Source: Rossellomorea aquimaris
GTDB lineage: Bacteria > Bacillota > Bacilli > Bacillales > Bacillaceae_B
Assembly: GCF_020171925.1 (NCBI RefSeq)
Contig: NZ_JAIVAR010000003.1
Coordinates: forward strand, 434,001-498,000
Direction: 5' to 3'
DNA length: 64,000 nt
A program made the position numbers and the translations under genes. Of the stretch, positions 47,034 through 56,026 are shown piece by piece. A model generated the notes under the pieces. It was not told where the DNA came from and ran no database searches. It saw nothing but the letters and a program-made list of their open reading frames with translations. Positions within the stretch are counted from its first letter, which is position 1; every line of letters begins with the position of its first letter.

Positions 47034-47964
47034 GGTTTTCCTCCTTCCTTGAGCTTGCGACTTTGTTGCGAAGCACACCCAATCCTTCGATCTCAAGTTC
47101 GACTTCATCCCCCGGCTCCAGCCAGCGGTGGGTTTCCGTTCCAAGCTCGAGGATGCATCCCGAGCCGACCGTCCCAGATCCGATGACTTCCCCTGGATAA
47201 AGGGTCACGTCCTTTGAAGCCCTCTCGATCATGTCGGTGAATGTATAGTGTATATCCTTGAAATTCCCTAGGGATAGCAGCTTTCCATTGACTTTCGCTG
47301 TCATCTTCATATCGAACCGGTCCCCTGTCCTGACCGATTCGAGCTCATCGCCTGTTACGAGATATGGACCGAATGACGTCGCGAAATCCTTCCCCTTTGC
47401 AGGTCCGAGCCCCACCTTCATCTCATGCTTCTGGATGTCCCTTGCACTCCAGTCGTTCATGATGAAATAGCCAAAAATATGATTTTCAGCATGTTCCTTT
47501 GAGATGTTCCGGCCTTCCTTCCCGATGACACAGGCGATCTCAAGCTCGTAATCGAGCCATTCGCAGTCGCGGGGTGCCGTGATCATTTCATCCGGACCCT
47601 TTACCGCAAGATGATTCGTGAAGTAAAAGACAGGAACGTCATACCATTCCGGCACAACATCCAGCCCCCTTCTTTTACGGGCGGTTTTGACATGTTCTTC
47701 AAATGCATAGAAATCACGGATACTGACCGGCCTTGGAATCGGCGCTCTGAGCGTCACGTCATGGAGAAGGTGAACCCCTCTCTCACCGACAGTGAACTGA
47801 CGGAGAGAGGCTAGTTCCGAACGCGCCTCATCCCCCATCTCGATCAAGGAAAGGAGGTCCTTCGGTAAAGAACCGTGTGTGACTTCATACAAATCAATGA
47901 CAAGGTCGTCTTGCAAGAGACCCGCCCTGACTTCATTGCTATTATGAAAACTTACAAATTTCAT
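46999..47964 (-). CDS. Fumarylacetoacetate hydrolase family protein
   Basis: 321-residue FAH-fold enzyme, expected to cleave fumaryl- (or maleyl-) acetoacetate to acetoacetate and a C4 acid. Features: FYAFEEHVKTARKRRG, FYFTNHLAVKGPDE, and the metal-binding DYELEIACVIGKEG and FIMNDWSARDIQ (residues ~135-180), with GSGTVGSGCILE near 275. ATG 47964 follows AGGTG. No maleylacetoacetate isomerase gene is present in the cluster, so either this enzyme accepts the cis isomer or isomerisation is done elsewhere. Confidence 0.88.
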   Translation of the reverse strand: MKFVSFHNSNEVRAGLLQDDLVIDLYEVTHGSLPKDLLSLIEMGDEARSELASLRQFTVGERGVHLLHDVTLRAPIPRPVSIRDFYAFEEHVKTARKRRGLDVVPEWYDVPVFYFTNHLAVKGPDEMITAPRDCEWLDYELEIACVIGKEGRNISKEHAENHIFGYFIMNDWSARDIQKHEMKVGLGPAKGKDFATSFGPYLVTGDELESVRTGDRFDMKMTAKVNGKLLSLGNFKDIHYTFTDMIERASKDVTLYPGEVIGSGTVGSGCILELGTETHRWLEPGDEVELEIEGLGVLRNKVASSRKEENHVLSQNGGNPS

Positions 47965-47970
47965 CCTCAC

Positions 47971-48582
47971 TCACCTTTTTCGGATCATTTCAAACGAATC
48001 GGACAGTGGCTTTGTATACGATTGACCGGCAAGCCTTCCAACGGGCTTTAATTTCAGTGAATCAATTTTCCCGTCATAATAAAGCTCGTCGTCGATCCTG
48101 ACACATTCCACCTTACCGATGACAAGGCTTCCCGCACCGGGTTCATCCCCGAAATGAAGCACCTGATGGAGCGTGCATTCAAGCTGCACCTTACTCTCTG
48201 CAACCGCCGGAGGTTTAACGACGATCGACTCTTTCTTTGTCAGCCCCGTTTGTTCAAATTCATCGATTCCACGGTCATACTGGATCGCACAGTTATTCAT
48301 CTCTTCCACAAATTCTTCACTGACGATATTGATGACAAATTCATTTGTTTCCTCTATGTTCACAAGCGTATCCTTTTTGCTTCCGTCCTTCCCATTTCTC
48401 ATCGGGGAGAAGCAGACGAGCATCGGTTCAGCTGAAATGGCCGTAAAGAAACTGAATGGAGCGAGATTCGCCCTCCCTTCAGCATCCAGGGTCGATACAA
48501 ACGCAATCGGACGGGGAAGGATGCTTCCAATCATCAATTTATAGGCATCCTGCCAGTGGATAGCGTTCGGTTTGATATCCAT
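47971..48582 (-). CDS. Flavin reductase/FMN-binding split-barrel protein
   Basis: 203-residue member of the flavin-reductase-like FMN-binding family. IGSILPRPIAFVSTLDAEG (residues ~18-36), NLAPFSFFTAISAEPMLVCF and a C-terminal LKPVGRLAGQSYTK are characteristic. Such proteins supply reduced flavin to oxygenases or act as flavoproteins; none of the dioxygenases here needs flavin, so its role is open. It sits between the aminotransferase and FAH genes with only a few bases between them. Confidence 0.85.
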   Translation of the reverse strand: MDIKPNAIHWQDAYKLMIGSILPRPIAFVSTLDAEGRANLAPFSFFTAISAEPMLVCFSPMRNGKDGSKKDTLVNIEETNEFVINIVSEEFVEEMNNCAIQYDRGIDEFEQTGLTKKESIVVKPPAVAESKVQLECTLHQVLHFGDEPGAGSLVIGKVECVRIDDELYYDGKIDSLKLKPVGRLAGQSYTKPLSDSFEMIRKR

Positions 48583-49692
48583 TCACGCTCCTCCTTTCGC
48601 TTTTAAAATTTGTTCCAATGAAGAAATGAACAGTTTATTATCTTCTTCCGTGCCAATCGTGACACGTACGGTCGTCGGATATCCGAGCAGTGTCCCCGAC
48701 CTAACGACGATCCCTCTTTTCACCAGTTCGGAGGAGATAAGGTCCCCGTTCAGACCCGTGTCCACCATGATGAAATTGGCCTGCGATGGAAAATAGCTTA
48801 CTCCCAAGCGCTGAAATTCTTTTTCAAGAAACTCCCTGCCCATTTGATTCTTATGGGTGCATTCGCGGATGAAATGTTGATCTTCAAGGGCAATGACAGC
48901 CGCTCGCTGTGCGACCATATTGACATTGAATACGTCCTTCACTTTCCTCAGCTGTTCAGAGATTTCTTCGTTCATCACTCCGAAGCCGACCCGAAGCCCT
49001 GCAAGTCCATAGATCTTGGAGAAAGTCCTGAGTACGATCAAGTTATCGAACTGAGAAAGCAATGGCAGCGTTTCGAGATAGTCATCCGTTGTGACATACT
49101 CCATATATGCCTCGTCCACGACCACCAAAATGTGGGACGGGATGCTTTCAATGAACGCCAACAGCTCTTTCTTCCCCACAATGGTTCCGGTAGGGTTATT
49201 CGGATTGCAGACGAAGATGAGCTTGGTCTTCGTTGTGACCGCCCCTGCCATCGCCTTCAAGTCATGCGTCCAGTCAACCAAAGGAACGACCACCGGGGTT
49301 CCTCCTTCAAGCAATACATTGGTTTGATATCTCGGGAAGGTGACATCCGCCATGATCGCTTCGTCCCCGCATGTCATGTACGCCCTCGTCAAAAGTCGGA
49401 TGACTTCATCCGAACCGTTACCAAATACGATCTTATCCTTCTCCACCCCCAGAAAGGCTGCTACTTTCCCGGATAGCTCGATGGCGGCCCCATCAGGATA
49501 AAGAAACAGGTCTCCGTCATTTCCTTTGAACCAATTCTTCACATTCGGTGAACAGCCGTATATATTTTCATTTTCAGAGAGCTTTCTGATCGAGCTTAAT
49601 CCGTGTTCCTTTTGCAGGTCCGCAAGCGTCTTCCCCAGTACATAGGGAGCAATATGCGTCACCGCTTCTCTCGTCTTGAATTTAAGTGCCAT
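48583..49692 (-). CDS. HisC-like aminotransferase for aromatic 2-oxo acids
   Basis: Class I/II PLP aminotransferase of 369 residues, closest in pattern to histidinol-phosphate/aromatic aminotransferases. NENIYGCSP, FVCNPNNPTGTIVGKKEL, VVVDEAYMEY and the PLP lysine in RTFSKIYGLAGLRVGFG. Between HPPD and the FAH/HGO genes it most likely interconverts tyrosine and 4-hydroxyphenylpyruvate; the true hisC is expected in the his operon elsewhere. The ATG has GGCGGGGG upstream. A 200-bp gap separates it from HPPD. Confidence 0.85.
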   Translation of the reverse strand: MALKFKTREAVTHIAPYVLGKTLADLQKEHGLSSIRKLSENENIYGCSPNVKNWFKGNDGDLFLYPDGAAIELSGKVAAFLGVEKDKIVFGNGSDEVIRLLTRAYMTCGDEAIMADVTFPRYQTNVLLEGGTPVVVPLVDWTHDLKAMAGAVTTKTKLIFVCNPNNPTGTIVGKKELLAFIESIPSHILVVVDEAYMEYVTTDDYLETLPLLSQFDNLIVLRTFSKIYGLAGLRVGFGVMNEEISEQLRKVKDVFNVNMVAQRAAVIALEDQHFIRECTHKNQMGREFLEKEFQRLGVSYFPSQANFIMVDTGLNGDLISSELVKRGIVVRSGTLLGYPTTVRVTIGTEEDNKLFISSLEQILKAKGGA

Positions 49693-49894
49693 GCATGACC
49701 CCCGCCTTTCTCATGGATGAAGGGGGCCGACCCGCTTCGAGAAGAAGCAATGTCCTTCCATGAATCGTATTCCGTATCCATGAAAAAACTGCACCCCTCT
49801 TCACGGGTTAACCCCCTGACCGGTCCTTTTGACCCCAATATCCCTTTTTCTATCTGTCTATTTATTTAGTATCTGTATTTTATGGCCATGTTCA

Positions 49895-51010
49895 TTAAAG
49901 ATTTCCGCGGCGCTCCTGTTCACGTTCGATCGATTCGAATAATGCCTTGAAGTTCCCTTCACCGAAGCCTCTCGCACCTTTCCTTTGGATGACCTCGATG
50001 AACAACGTAGGACGGTCGACGATCGGTTTGGTGAAGATTTGCAGGAGGTACCCCTCATCATCCCGGTCTACTAAAATATTAAGCTCTTTGATTTTGGAAA
50101 TTTCCTCATCGATTTCCCCTACTCGGTCAGAAAGCATTTCATAATATGAGTCGGGAGTATTCAAGAACTCCACACCGTTTTCTTTCAGCTTGCCCACCGT
50201 TTTTACAATGTCTTCCGTCAAAATGGCGATATGCTGGACTCCAGGACCTCCGTAGAACTCGAGGTATTCTTCGATTTGGGATTTTCGTTTCCCTTCTGCC
50301 GGTTCATTGATCGGGAATTTGATTCTTCCGCCGTTGTGCATGACCTTGGACATGAGGGCTGAATATTCAGTCGTGATATCTTCATTCGTAAAGTGGCGCA
50401 TCTCTTTGAAGCCCATCACCTTTTCGTAATACTCGACCCACTCCTCCATCCGTTCCACGTTCCCGACAACATGATCGACTGCGATGATACCGGCGTCGTC
50501 TTGGTTCAATGCAGAGTCATATTTTTCAAAGCCCGGCATGAAGATCCCCTTGTAACCTTTTCTTTCGATCAGCGTATGGACCGTGTCCCCATATGTACCG
50601 ATCACCGCTTTTTTCAATGTTCCTTCATCGTCTTCAAGTGTCGCCGGAGGCATGATTTCAATCGCCCCGCGTTCAACGGCACCCCTGTATGCCTTTTCAA
50701 CATCATCCACCATAAGGGCGATATCCTTGATCCCGTCCCCGTGTTTATGGATGAAACTTGCCACACGGCTTCCTTCATGAAGACTTCCCGTCACGACCAA
50801 TCGCACTTTATTTTGCTGCAGTACATAGGACACAGTATCGCGGTTCCCTGTTTCAAGACCTGAATATGCAACGGTTTTAAAGCCGTATGCCGTGCAGAAG
50901 AAGTGTGCGGTCTGTTTTGCATTTCCTGCATAATATTCTAAATAATCGACATCTCTTACCGGAAATAGTTCTTCCACTTTTTCCTTTTTCTTTGCTGCAT
51001 GTTCTTGCAT
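49895..51010 (-). CDS. hppD: 4-Hydroxyphenylpyruvate dioxygenase
   Basis: Fe(II) enzyme of 371 residues turning 4-hydroxyphenylpyruvate into homogentisate. Two VOC domains; iron ligands expected at His in AVDHVVGNVERM (~178), His in PGVQHIAILTEDI (~258) and Glu in IEVIQRKGARGFGEGNFKAL (~340). The C-terminal helix GARGFGEGNFKALFESIE is diagnostic. ATG behind CTGGAGGG. It starts 110 bp after the E3 gene, and this gap may hold an internal promoter. Confidence 0.95.
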   Translation of the reverse strand: MQEHAAKKKEKVEELFPVRDVDYLEYYAGNAKQTAHFFCTAYGFKTVAYSGLETGNRDTVSYVLQQNKVRLVVTGSLHEGSRVASFIHKHGDGIKDIALMVDDVEKAYRGAVERGAIEIMPPATLEDDEGTLKKAVIGTYGDTVHTLIERKGYKGIFMPGFEKYDSALNQDDAGIIAVDHVVGNVERMEEWVEYYEKVMGFKEMRHFTNEDITTEYSALMSKVMHNGGRIKFPINEPAEGKRKSQIEEYLEFYGGPGVQHIAILTEDIVKTVGKLKENGVEFLNTPDSYYEMLSDRVGEIDEEISKIKELNILVDRDDEGYLLQIFTKPIVDRPTLFIEVIQRKGARGFGEGNFKALFESIEREQERRGNL

Positions 51011-51035
51011 CCTAATCCCTCCAGATCACTTTTTG

Positions 51036-51050
51036 TATTTTCTGAATATA
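51036..51050 (-). promoter_or_regulatory. Possible CodY box upstream of hppD
   Basis: TATATTCAGAAAATA on the minus strand has three mismatches to AATTTTCWGAAAATT and lies 26 bp before the hppD start. AT-rich sequence makes chance matches likely. Confidence 0.25.
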
Positions 51051-51121
51051 TCGTAAATAATTATCCTTTTCTTCTCAAGAGCGGCTGGTAAAGCTGGAAC
51101 GCTTTTATGCAATGAAGGACG

Positions 51122-52552
51122 TTACTTCTCCACTGTCACTTTTTTGCGCGGAGGAAGATGGACAGCCGCTTCTTTCAAGCCTTCCACTGCTTCCAGCAAG
51201 CTTTCTCCGTATCCGGGGTGGGCATGGAGTGGGAAGCTGAGGTCTTCATCCCTTGCTGCCATCTCAAGTCCGAGTACCCCGGATTGTATCAATTCGACCG
51301 CACCGGCGCCGATCATATGGACACCAAGGAGTACGTCCGTTTCCCCATCAGAGACAACCTTCACCAAGCCGTCCGGAGCCCCTGTGATGCCTGCGTACCC
51401 GTTCCCCCTTACAGGGAACTCGCTGACCGTGACAGAATATCCCGCTTCCCTGGCTTCTTCTTCACTTAGCCCTGCGAAGGCAACGGGAGGCGTGAGCTGA
51501 AGGATGGTCGGAATATGGAAGGTATCGACTTCCGGATGGCCGCCCGTTATCGCTTCGGCTGCTGCCTTCCCTTGCTTGATCGCCTTGACTGCCAGGGCCG
51601 GGCCTTCTGTCACATCACCGATCGCCCAAAGTGAACGGATGGATGTTTGTCCTCTCTCGTCCGTCCTGATAAAGCCTTCCCCTGTCAATTCGATGCCCAA
51701 TCGATCGAGTCCCAGTTCTTCCAGTGAAGGCTTGACCGTGCCGCTCACCGTAAAATGACTGCTCTCGATGGAAATCACTTCTCCATTTCCCTTTTCAAGA
51801 ACCGTATGGACCCCGTCCCCGTTTCTTGTGACTTCCTTTAGGACGGCGTCTTTCATGACCGTGATTTTCTGCTTTTTGAAGAGCCTTAGCACTTCCTTGG
51901 CGATGGATGAATCAAAGGGCAGTCCTTCCGGCAGGATCAAGGTCACGTTACTGCCGAGCACAGCGAAGGAAGAGGCGATTTCGAGCGAAATATAGTCGTT
52001 TCCATAGACACAGAGCTCGTTCGGGATCTCCGCTAGCTGAAAGATTTCACGCTCCTTGAGGACGACTGATGAATCAAACGTTATGCAGTCGGGGTAATGA
52101 AATGTACCCCCTGTCGCGATGATCGCCTCTTTAAAGTTAAGCAATGAGAATTCATGTCCGTTTTCCACGCCGATTCGTGTTTTGGATAAGAACGAGGCAG
52201 TGCCTTTGATGATTTCCACGTCATTCGCCTTGCAGAGAGCTTCCACCCCTTTTCGAAGCCCTGTGATCTTTTTCTCTTTGTAGCTTTGAAGCATTTCGAG
52301 GTTCAACCCGGTTCTTTCAAACTCCATCCCCATCTCGGACAGATGCCTGAGATTTTTAAACTCTTGTGCAAAATGGGTGAAGATCTTTGAAGGGATGCAC
52401 CCCTCATTCAGGCATGTGCCACCCATTTCCCCTTTCTCAATCAGGGTCACCTTCCGCCCAAGAGCAGCAGCTCTGATGGCAGCATGATAACCTCCCGGGC
52501 CGCCCCCTATGACGACGATATCTTTCTCTTCAGCGATTTCTCCGACTACCAT
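51122..52552 (-). CDS. Dihydrolipoyl dehydrogenase (E3)
   Basis: Flavoprotein disulfide reductase of 476 residues that reoxidises lipoyl groups with NAD+. FAD motif VIGGGPGGYHAAIRAA at residues ~15-30, redox disulfide in GGTCLNEGCIPSK, NAD-binding YGNDYISLEIASSFA, second FAD motif LWAIGDVTEG, and the catalytic HAHPGYGE (His-Glu pair) near the C-terminus. Its ATG lies immediately after the E2 stop. Last subunit of the oxoacid dehydrogenase set. Confidence 0.93.
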   Translation of the reverse strand: MVVGEIAEEKDIVVIGGGPGGYHAAIRAAALGRKVTLIEKGEMGGTCLNEGCIPSKIFTHFAQEFKNLRHLSEMGMEFERTGLNLEMLQSYKEKKITGLRKGVEALCKANDVEIIKGTASFLSKTRIGVENGHEFSLLNFKEAIIATGGTFHYPDCITFDSSVVLKEREIFQLAEIPNELCVYGNDYISLEIASSFAVLGSNVTLILPEGLPFDSSIAKEVLRLFKKQKITVMKDAVLKEVTRNGDGVHTVLEKGNGEVISIESSHFTVSGTVKPSLEELGLDRLGIELTGEGFIRTDERGQTSIRSLWAIGDVTEGPALAVKAIKQGKAAAEAITGGHPEVDTFHIPTILQLTPPVAFAGLSEEEAREAGYSVTVSEFPVRGNGYAGITGAPDGLVKVVSDGETDVLLGVHMIGAGAVELIQSGVLGLEMAARDEDLSFPLHAHPGYGESLLEAVEGLKEAAVHLPPRKKVTVEK

Positions 52553-53743
52553 TTATATCAACTCCACAAGCATGGTTTGAGGCTCTTCAATCAGGTCGCG
52601 AAGACGATTCGTGAATCGTACGGCCGTACCTCCATCGATGATGCGATGATCGAACGACATCGAAACGTTCATCATGGACCGGATCACGATTTCATCTTGA
52701 TCATTGACGACAGGGCGTTTTTTTGTTTTATGGAAAGCAAGCAGGCCGACTTCAGGTTCATTGATGATCGGGGTCGCACCGATCGATCCATTCAACGGAC
52801 CTACGTTGCTCACCGTGAATGTCCCGCCCGTCATCTCCTTTATGGAGAGCTTATTTTCCACGGCTTTAACGGTCAGTTCCTTCATTTCCTTATGGATGGT
52901 TTTCATCGTCTTGGATTCGACATTCTTGATGACCGGCACGATCAGTCCATCATCGGTATCGACAGCCATCCCGATATGATGCTCGCGTTTCAGCCGGACG
53001 CATTCATTCTGTTCGTCCAGGACAGCATTGAAGATCGGGAATTCCTTTAAACAAACAGAAATGACTTTGATGAAATACGCCCCCATCGAGACGGATTGCC
53101 CGCCTTCTTTCAATGTCTCTTTCCACCGGAGGAGGTTGCTCACATCAATTTCTTCAAAATGAGTGCAATGAGCAACGGTTTGAAGGGAGTGTGTCATCTT
53201 TGCCGCGATCCCTTTCCGTCTTCCTCGGAAAGGGATCACGTCCCCATCTTTTTCTGAACCGGCACGGTGGACCGGTTCTACTTTATCGACAGCTACCAAA
53301 TCGGGCTCTGTTTCTGTCACTCCATTTCCTGGACCTTCAATGAAGGCGAACACATCTTCATCGAGGATGCGGCCTCCTGCACCGCTTCCGGTGATACTTT
53401 CTAGGTCCACACCGTTCTCCCTCGCGATCTTCCTTGTGTACGGGGAAGCAAGGACTCTTCTAGCCCGTACACCCTGTGGTTTTTGGTGGGGGATCTCGTC
53501 AGGAGCCGCCCCTCCCTTTTCCATCAGAAGCACTGTTGTTCCGACAGGGATCGTTTCCCCTTCATCCACCCTCAGTTCCTTGATCACTCCTGAAAATGGG
53601 GCCGGGATCTCCGCGGTCATCTTATCTGTCTGAACTTCCACCAGTGGCTGATCCGCCTTCACGGTGTCACCCGCTTTTACCAGGAAGTGATTCACGTTCG
53701 CTTCCGTCATGCCCTCTCCGATATCGTGAAGCTTGACTTCCAT
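52553..53743 (-). CDS. Dihydrolipoamide acyltransferase (E2) of a 2-oxoacid dehydrogenase
   Basis: E2 core of 396 residues: an N-terminal lipoyl domain (residues ~2-77, lipoyl Lys in VQTDKMTAEIPAP), a peripheral-subunit-binding domain (VLASPYTRKIARENGVDL...GAGGRILDEDV, ~100-140), and a C-terminal catalytic domain with the active-site SFDHRIIDGGTAVRF near residue 365. A single lipoyl domain fits the branched-chain/acetoin/aromatic type rather than the PDH type. ATG 53743 follows GGGGGGAG. The acyl group is unknown; context suggests phenylacetyl. Confidence 0.92.
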   Translation of the reverse strand: MEVKLHDIGEGMTEANVNHFLVKAGDTVKADQPLVEVQTDKMTAEIPAPFSGVIKELRVDEGETIPVGTTVLLMEKGGAAPDEIPHQKPQGVRARRVLASPYTRKIARENGVDLESITGSGAGGRILDEDVFAFIEGPGNGVTETEPDLVAVDKVEPVHRAGSEKDGDVIPFRGRRKGIAAKMTHSLQTVAHCTHFEEIDVSNLLRWKETLKEGGQSVSMGAYFIKVISVCLKEFPIFNAVLDEQNECVRLKREHHIGMAVDTDDGLIVPVIKNVESKTMKTIHKEMKELTVKAVENKLSIKEMTGGTFTVSNVGPLNGSIGATPIINEPEVGLLAFHKTKKRPVVNDQDEIVIRSMMNVSMSFDHRIIDGGTAVRFTNRLRDLIEEPQTMLVELI

Positions 53744-53768
53744 AAACTCCCCCCTCGTCCCTTTCATT

Positions 53769-54764
53769 CTAATATTCTGCTACTTTCTTCACTGCCTCTA
53801 GGACCCGTTCGGGATCCGGCAGGTAAAAATCTTCAAATCCAAAATAGGGAACAGGGGTGTCAAAGCCTGTCACCCGCTCGACCGGAGCCTTTTGATATAA
53901 GAAGGAAGTATCGTTGATGATCGCCAATACGTCATTCCCTACTCCTCCGGTCGCATGCGCTTCGTGGACAACGACCGTCCTGCCTGTTTTCTGGACGGAT
54001 CCTGCTATGATTTCTTTATCCAGTGGATAGAGGGTCCTGAGGTCAAGCACTTCACAGGAGATGCCGCTTTTCTCGGCCTTCCCGGCAGCTTCTTCCGCTA
54101 CCTTCACCATCGCACCCCAGGCGATGATCGTGACATCTTCCCCTTCCCTGACCACTTTCCCCTTTCCGATTTCAACCGTATATTTCTCTTCGGGTACTTC
54201 CTCGCGGGATGAGCGGTAACATCTCATCGGTTCAAGGAAAAGCACCGGATCGGGATCCTCGATGGCCGCAATCATGAGGCCTTTCGCATCGTAAGGGGTT
54301 GACGGGCATACCACCTTGATTCCCGGCATATGGGTGAAGATCGCTTCTGTGCTATCTGAATGGATCTCAGGTGCCCTGACCCCCGCCCCGTATGGAGCCC
54401 GGATCACGATCGGACACGTGTAATGACCGAGTGTACGCGAACGAAGTCTGGAAGCATGGGTCATGATCTGCTCATAGGCAGGGTAAATGAATCCCATGAA
54501 CTGAATTTCCGCTACCGGTCTTAACCCGTTCACTGCCATCCCGATGGCGGCTCCTATGAAGCCCGCTTCGCTTAAAGGGGTATCCATCACACGGTCTTCC
54601 CCGAATTCCGCCTGCAATCCCTCCGTCGCCCTGAAGACTCCCCCGTTCTTTCCGATATCTTCTCCGAGCAATAGAACATCCTCATGCTCTTTCAGCATGA
54701 CTCTCATCCCATCCGTAATGGCCCCTACCATGGTCAGCATCTTTGTCTTCGTTAACGTACTCAT
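53769..54764 (-). CDS. 2-Oxoacid dehydrogenase E1 beta subunit
   Basis: 331-residue transketolase-like beta subunit. LLGEDIGKNGGVFRATEGLQ at ~30-50, DTPLSEAGFIGAAIGMA, the Gln-Phe region EIQFMGFIYPAYEQIMTHAS, and the transketolase_C domain with LDLRTLYPLDKEII. It is of the BkdAB/PdhB type. Its ATG overlaps the E1 alpha stop (ATGA). The substrate cannot be fixed from sequence alone. Confidence 0.92.
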   Translation of the reverse strand: MSTLTKTKMLTMVGAITDGMRVMLKEHEDVLLLGEDIGKNGGVFRATEGLQAEFGEDRVMDTPLSEAGFIGAAIGMAVNGLRPVAEIQFMGFIYPAYEQIMTHASRLRSRTLGHYTCPIVIRAPYGAGVRAPEIHSDSTEAIFTHMPGIKVVCPSTPYDAKGLMIAAIEDPDPVLFLEPMRCYRSSREEVPEEKYTVEIGKGKVVREGEDVTIIAWGAMVKVAEEAAGKAEKSGISCEVLDLRTLYPLDKEIIAGSVQKTGRTVVVHEAHATGGVGNDVLAIINDTSFLYQKAPVERVTGFDTPVPYFGFEDFYLPDPERVLEAVKKVAEY

Positions 54765-55831
54765 CGACTCTTCCCTCCCATGCTTTTCAGGAGCTTTTCT
54801 TTTTGCTCTTGAATGGTCCACGTCGGTGTTTCAAATACGTAGTCGAAAATGACAGACGGGTCTGCTGCTGGATAATTCTCGAGTTCCTCAACGGCAAGAT
54901 CCACTTCCTTCTGGCATTCCTTCTCGACTGAATGCATCCACTCTTCGTCGATCCACCCTTTCTTCTTCATGAACTTCTCAAGCCTTTCCACCGGGTCATG
55001 ATCCCGCCGCTTCCCATCACTTTCTGCTTGATCGCGGTATTTGGTCGGGTCATCCGCAGTGGTATGGGCACCATACCTCCATGTGACGGACTCGATCAAG
55101 GTCGGACCCTCTCCAGCTCGCGCCCGGTCCAGAGCCTTCTTCGTTTCAAAATAAACGGCAAAGATATCATTGCCGTCAATCCGAACACCCGGGATATCAT
55201 AGGCGAGCGCCTTTTGGGCAATGGTTTTCGTTTTCATCTGCTTTGTCATCGGAACCGAGATTGCATAGTGATTATTTTGATTGAAGAAAACAACAGGCGC
55301 ACTCCAGACACTCGCGATGTTCAAGCCTTCGTGGAAGTCCCCTTCCGACGTCGCCCCGTCGCCGAAGTACGCGATCGCTGCATTTCTCGTCCCTTTCCTT
55401 TTCTCAGCAAAAGCCGCCCCCACCGCATGCGGGAGCTGGGTCGCAATCGGGATCCCAGGTGTGAAGATGTTCTTTCCTTCCGGAGGCACACACCCTTCAT
55501 TCCTGCCTTTCCAGAACAGGAGGATATTCAATAATGAATGGCCGAATGTCATGGCTGCTCCGTGATCGCGATAAGTAGGGAATAGCCAATCCTGTCCGTT
55601 GAGTGCAAGTGCGGTCCCGACCTGTGACGCCTCTTGTCCTTCATAAGGCGCATACGTACCGATCCGTCCTTGACGCTGGAGGCTGACTGCCTTGCGGTCA
55701 AACGTACGGATCCGGACCAAATGCCGATAAAAATGCCGGGTCAATTCTTCCGAAATTTCGTTTTCATATTCGTCCTGAATCAGTTCTCCTTGATTATCCA
55801 TCACCTGGATCATTGGAAAATCCTCGATCAT
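54761..55831 (-). CDS. 2-Oxoacid dehydrogenase E1 alpha subunit
   Basis: TPP-dependent decarboxylase subunit of 356 residues. TPP/Mg motif AYFGDGATSEGDFHEGLNIA...FFNQNNHYAIS (~155-195) and phosphorylation-loop-like YGAHTTADDPTKYR (~255). The ATG follows GAGGTGATGAA. It heads the four-gene E1a-E1b-E2-E3 block placed directly after phenylalanine dehydrogenase and before HPPD. The block has no ptb, buk or bcd neighbours, so it is not an ordinary bkd operon; phenylpyruvate is the proposed substrate. Confidence 0.92.
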   Translation of the reverse strand: MIEDFPMIQVMDNQGELIQDEYENEISEELTRHFYRHLVRIRTFDRKAVSLQRQGRIGTYAPYEGQEASQVGTALALNGQDWLFPTYRDHGAAMTFGHSLLNILLFWKGRNEGCVPPEGKNIFTPGIPIATQLPHAVGAAFAEKRKGTRNAAIAYFGDGATSEGDFHEGLNIASVWSAPVVFFNQNNHYAISVPMTKQMKTKTIAQKALAYDIPGVRIDGNDIFAVYFETKKALDRARAGEGPTLIESVTWRYGAHTTADDPTKYRDQAESDGKRRDHDPVERLEKFMKKKGWIDEEWMHSVEKECQKEVDLAVEELENYPAADPSVIFDYVFETPTWTIQEQKEKLLKSMGGKSR

Positions 55832-55963
55832 TTCATCACCTCGTGTGGTGCATTTATTTGGTTTTTCTGTGTATGGAAATTCAATCGATATACCACTGTT
55901 TTTCGGTGCAAGTTTCCTATTTTCATAAAGAGGGCTTATGGATACTCTCTTTTCATAGGCGTG

Positions 55964-56009
55964 GTGTCATAGAGGGATAAGACCAACTTTTGACACCCAT
56001 GTCCCTCTC
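55964..56009 (-). other. Interleaved inverted repeats (pseudoknot-capable) before the E1 alpha gene
   Basis: GGTGTCA (55964-55970) is complementary to TGACACC (55992-55998), and AGAGGGA (55972-55978) to TCCCTCT (56003-56009). The order is 2-1-2'-1', so the two 7-bp helices interlock. The RNA could form an H-type pseudoknot or two alternative hairpins. It lies in the 195-bp space between phenylalanine dehydrogenase and E1 alpha, and no T run follows. Confidence 0.6.
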
Positions 56010-56026
56010 TATCGATCTATCATTCA

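Noticed and set aside
49693..49894. Second T-box before the HisC-like gene, from AGGGGGTTAACCCG
   Set aside because: The motif departs from AGGGTGGNACCGCG in the core, the leader is too short for stem I and no terminator/antiterminator pair is visible.
53769..55831. Ordinary branched-chain bkd operon with a sigma-54 promoter
   Set aside because: No TGGCAC-N5-TTGC element was found upstream and no ptb, buk or bkdR neighbour; context favours an aromatic role, although substrate specificity cannot be decided by sequence alone.
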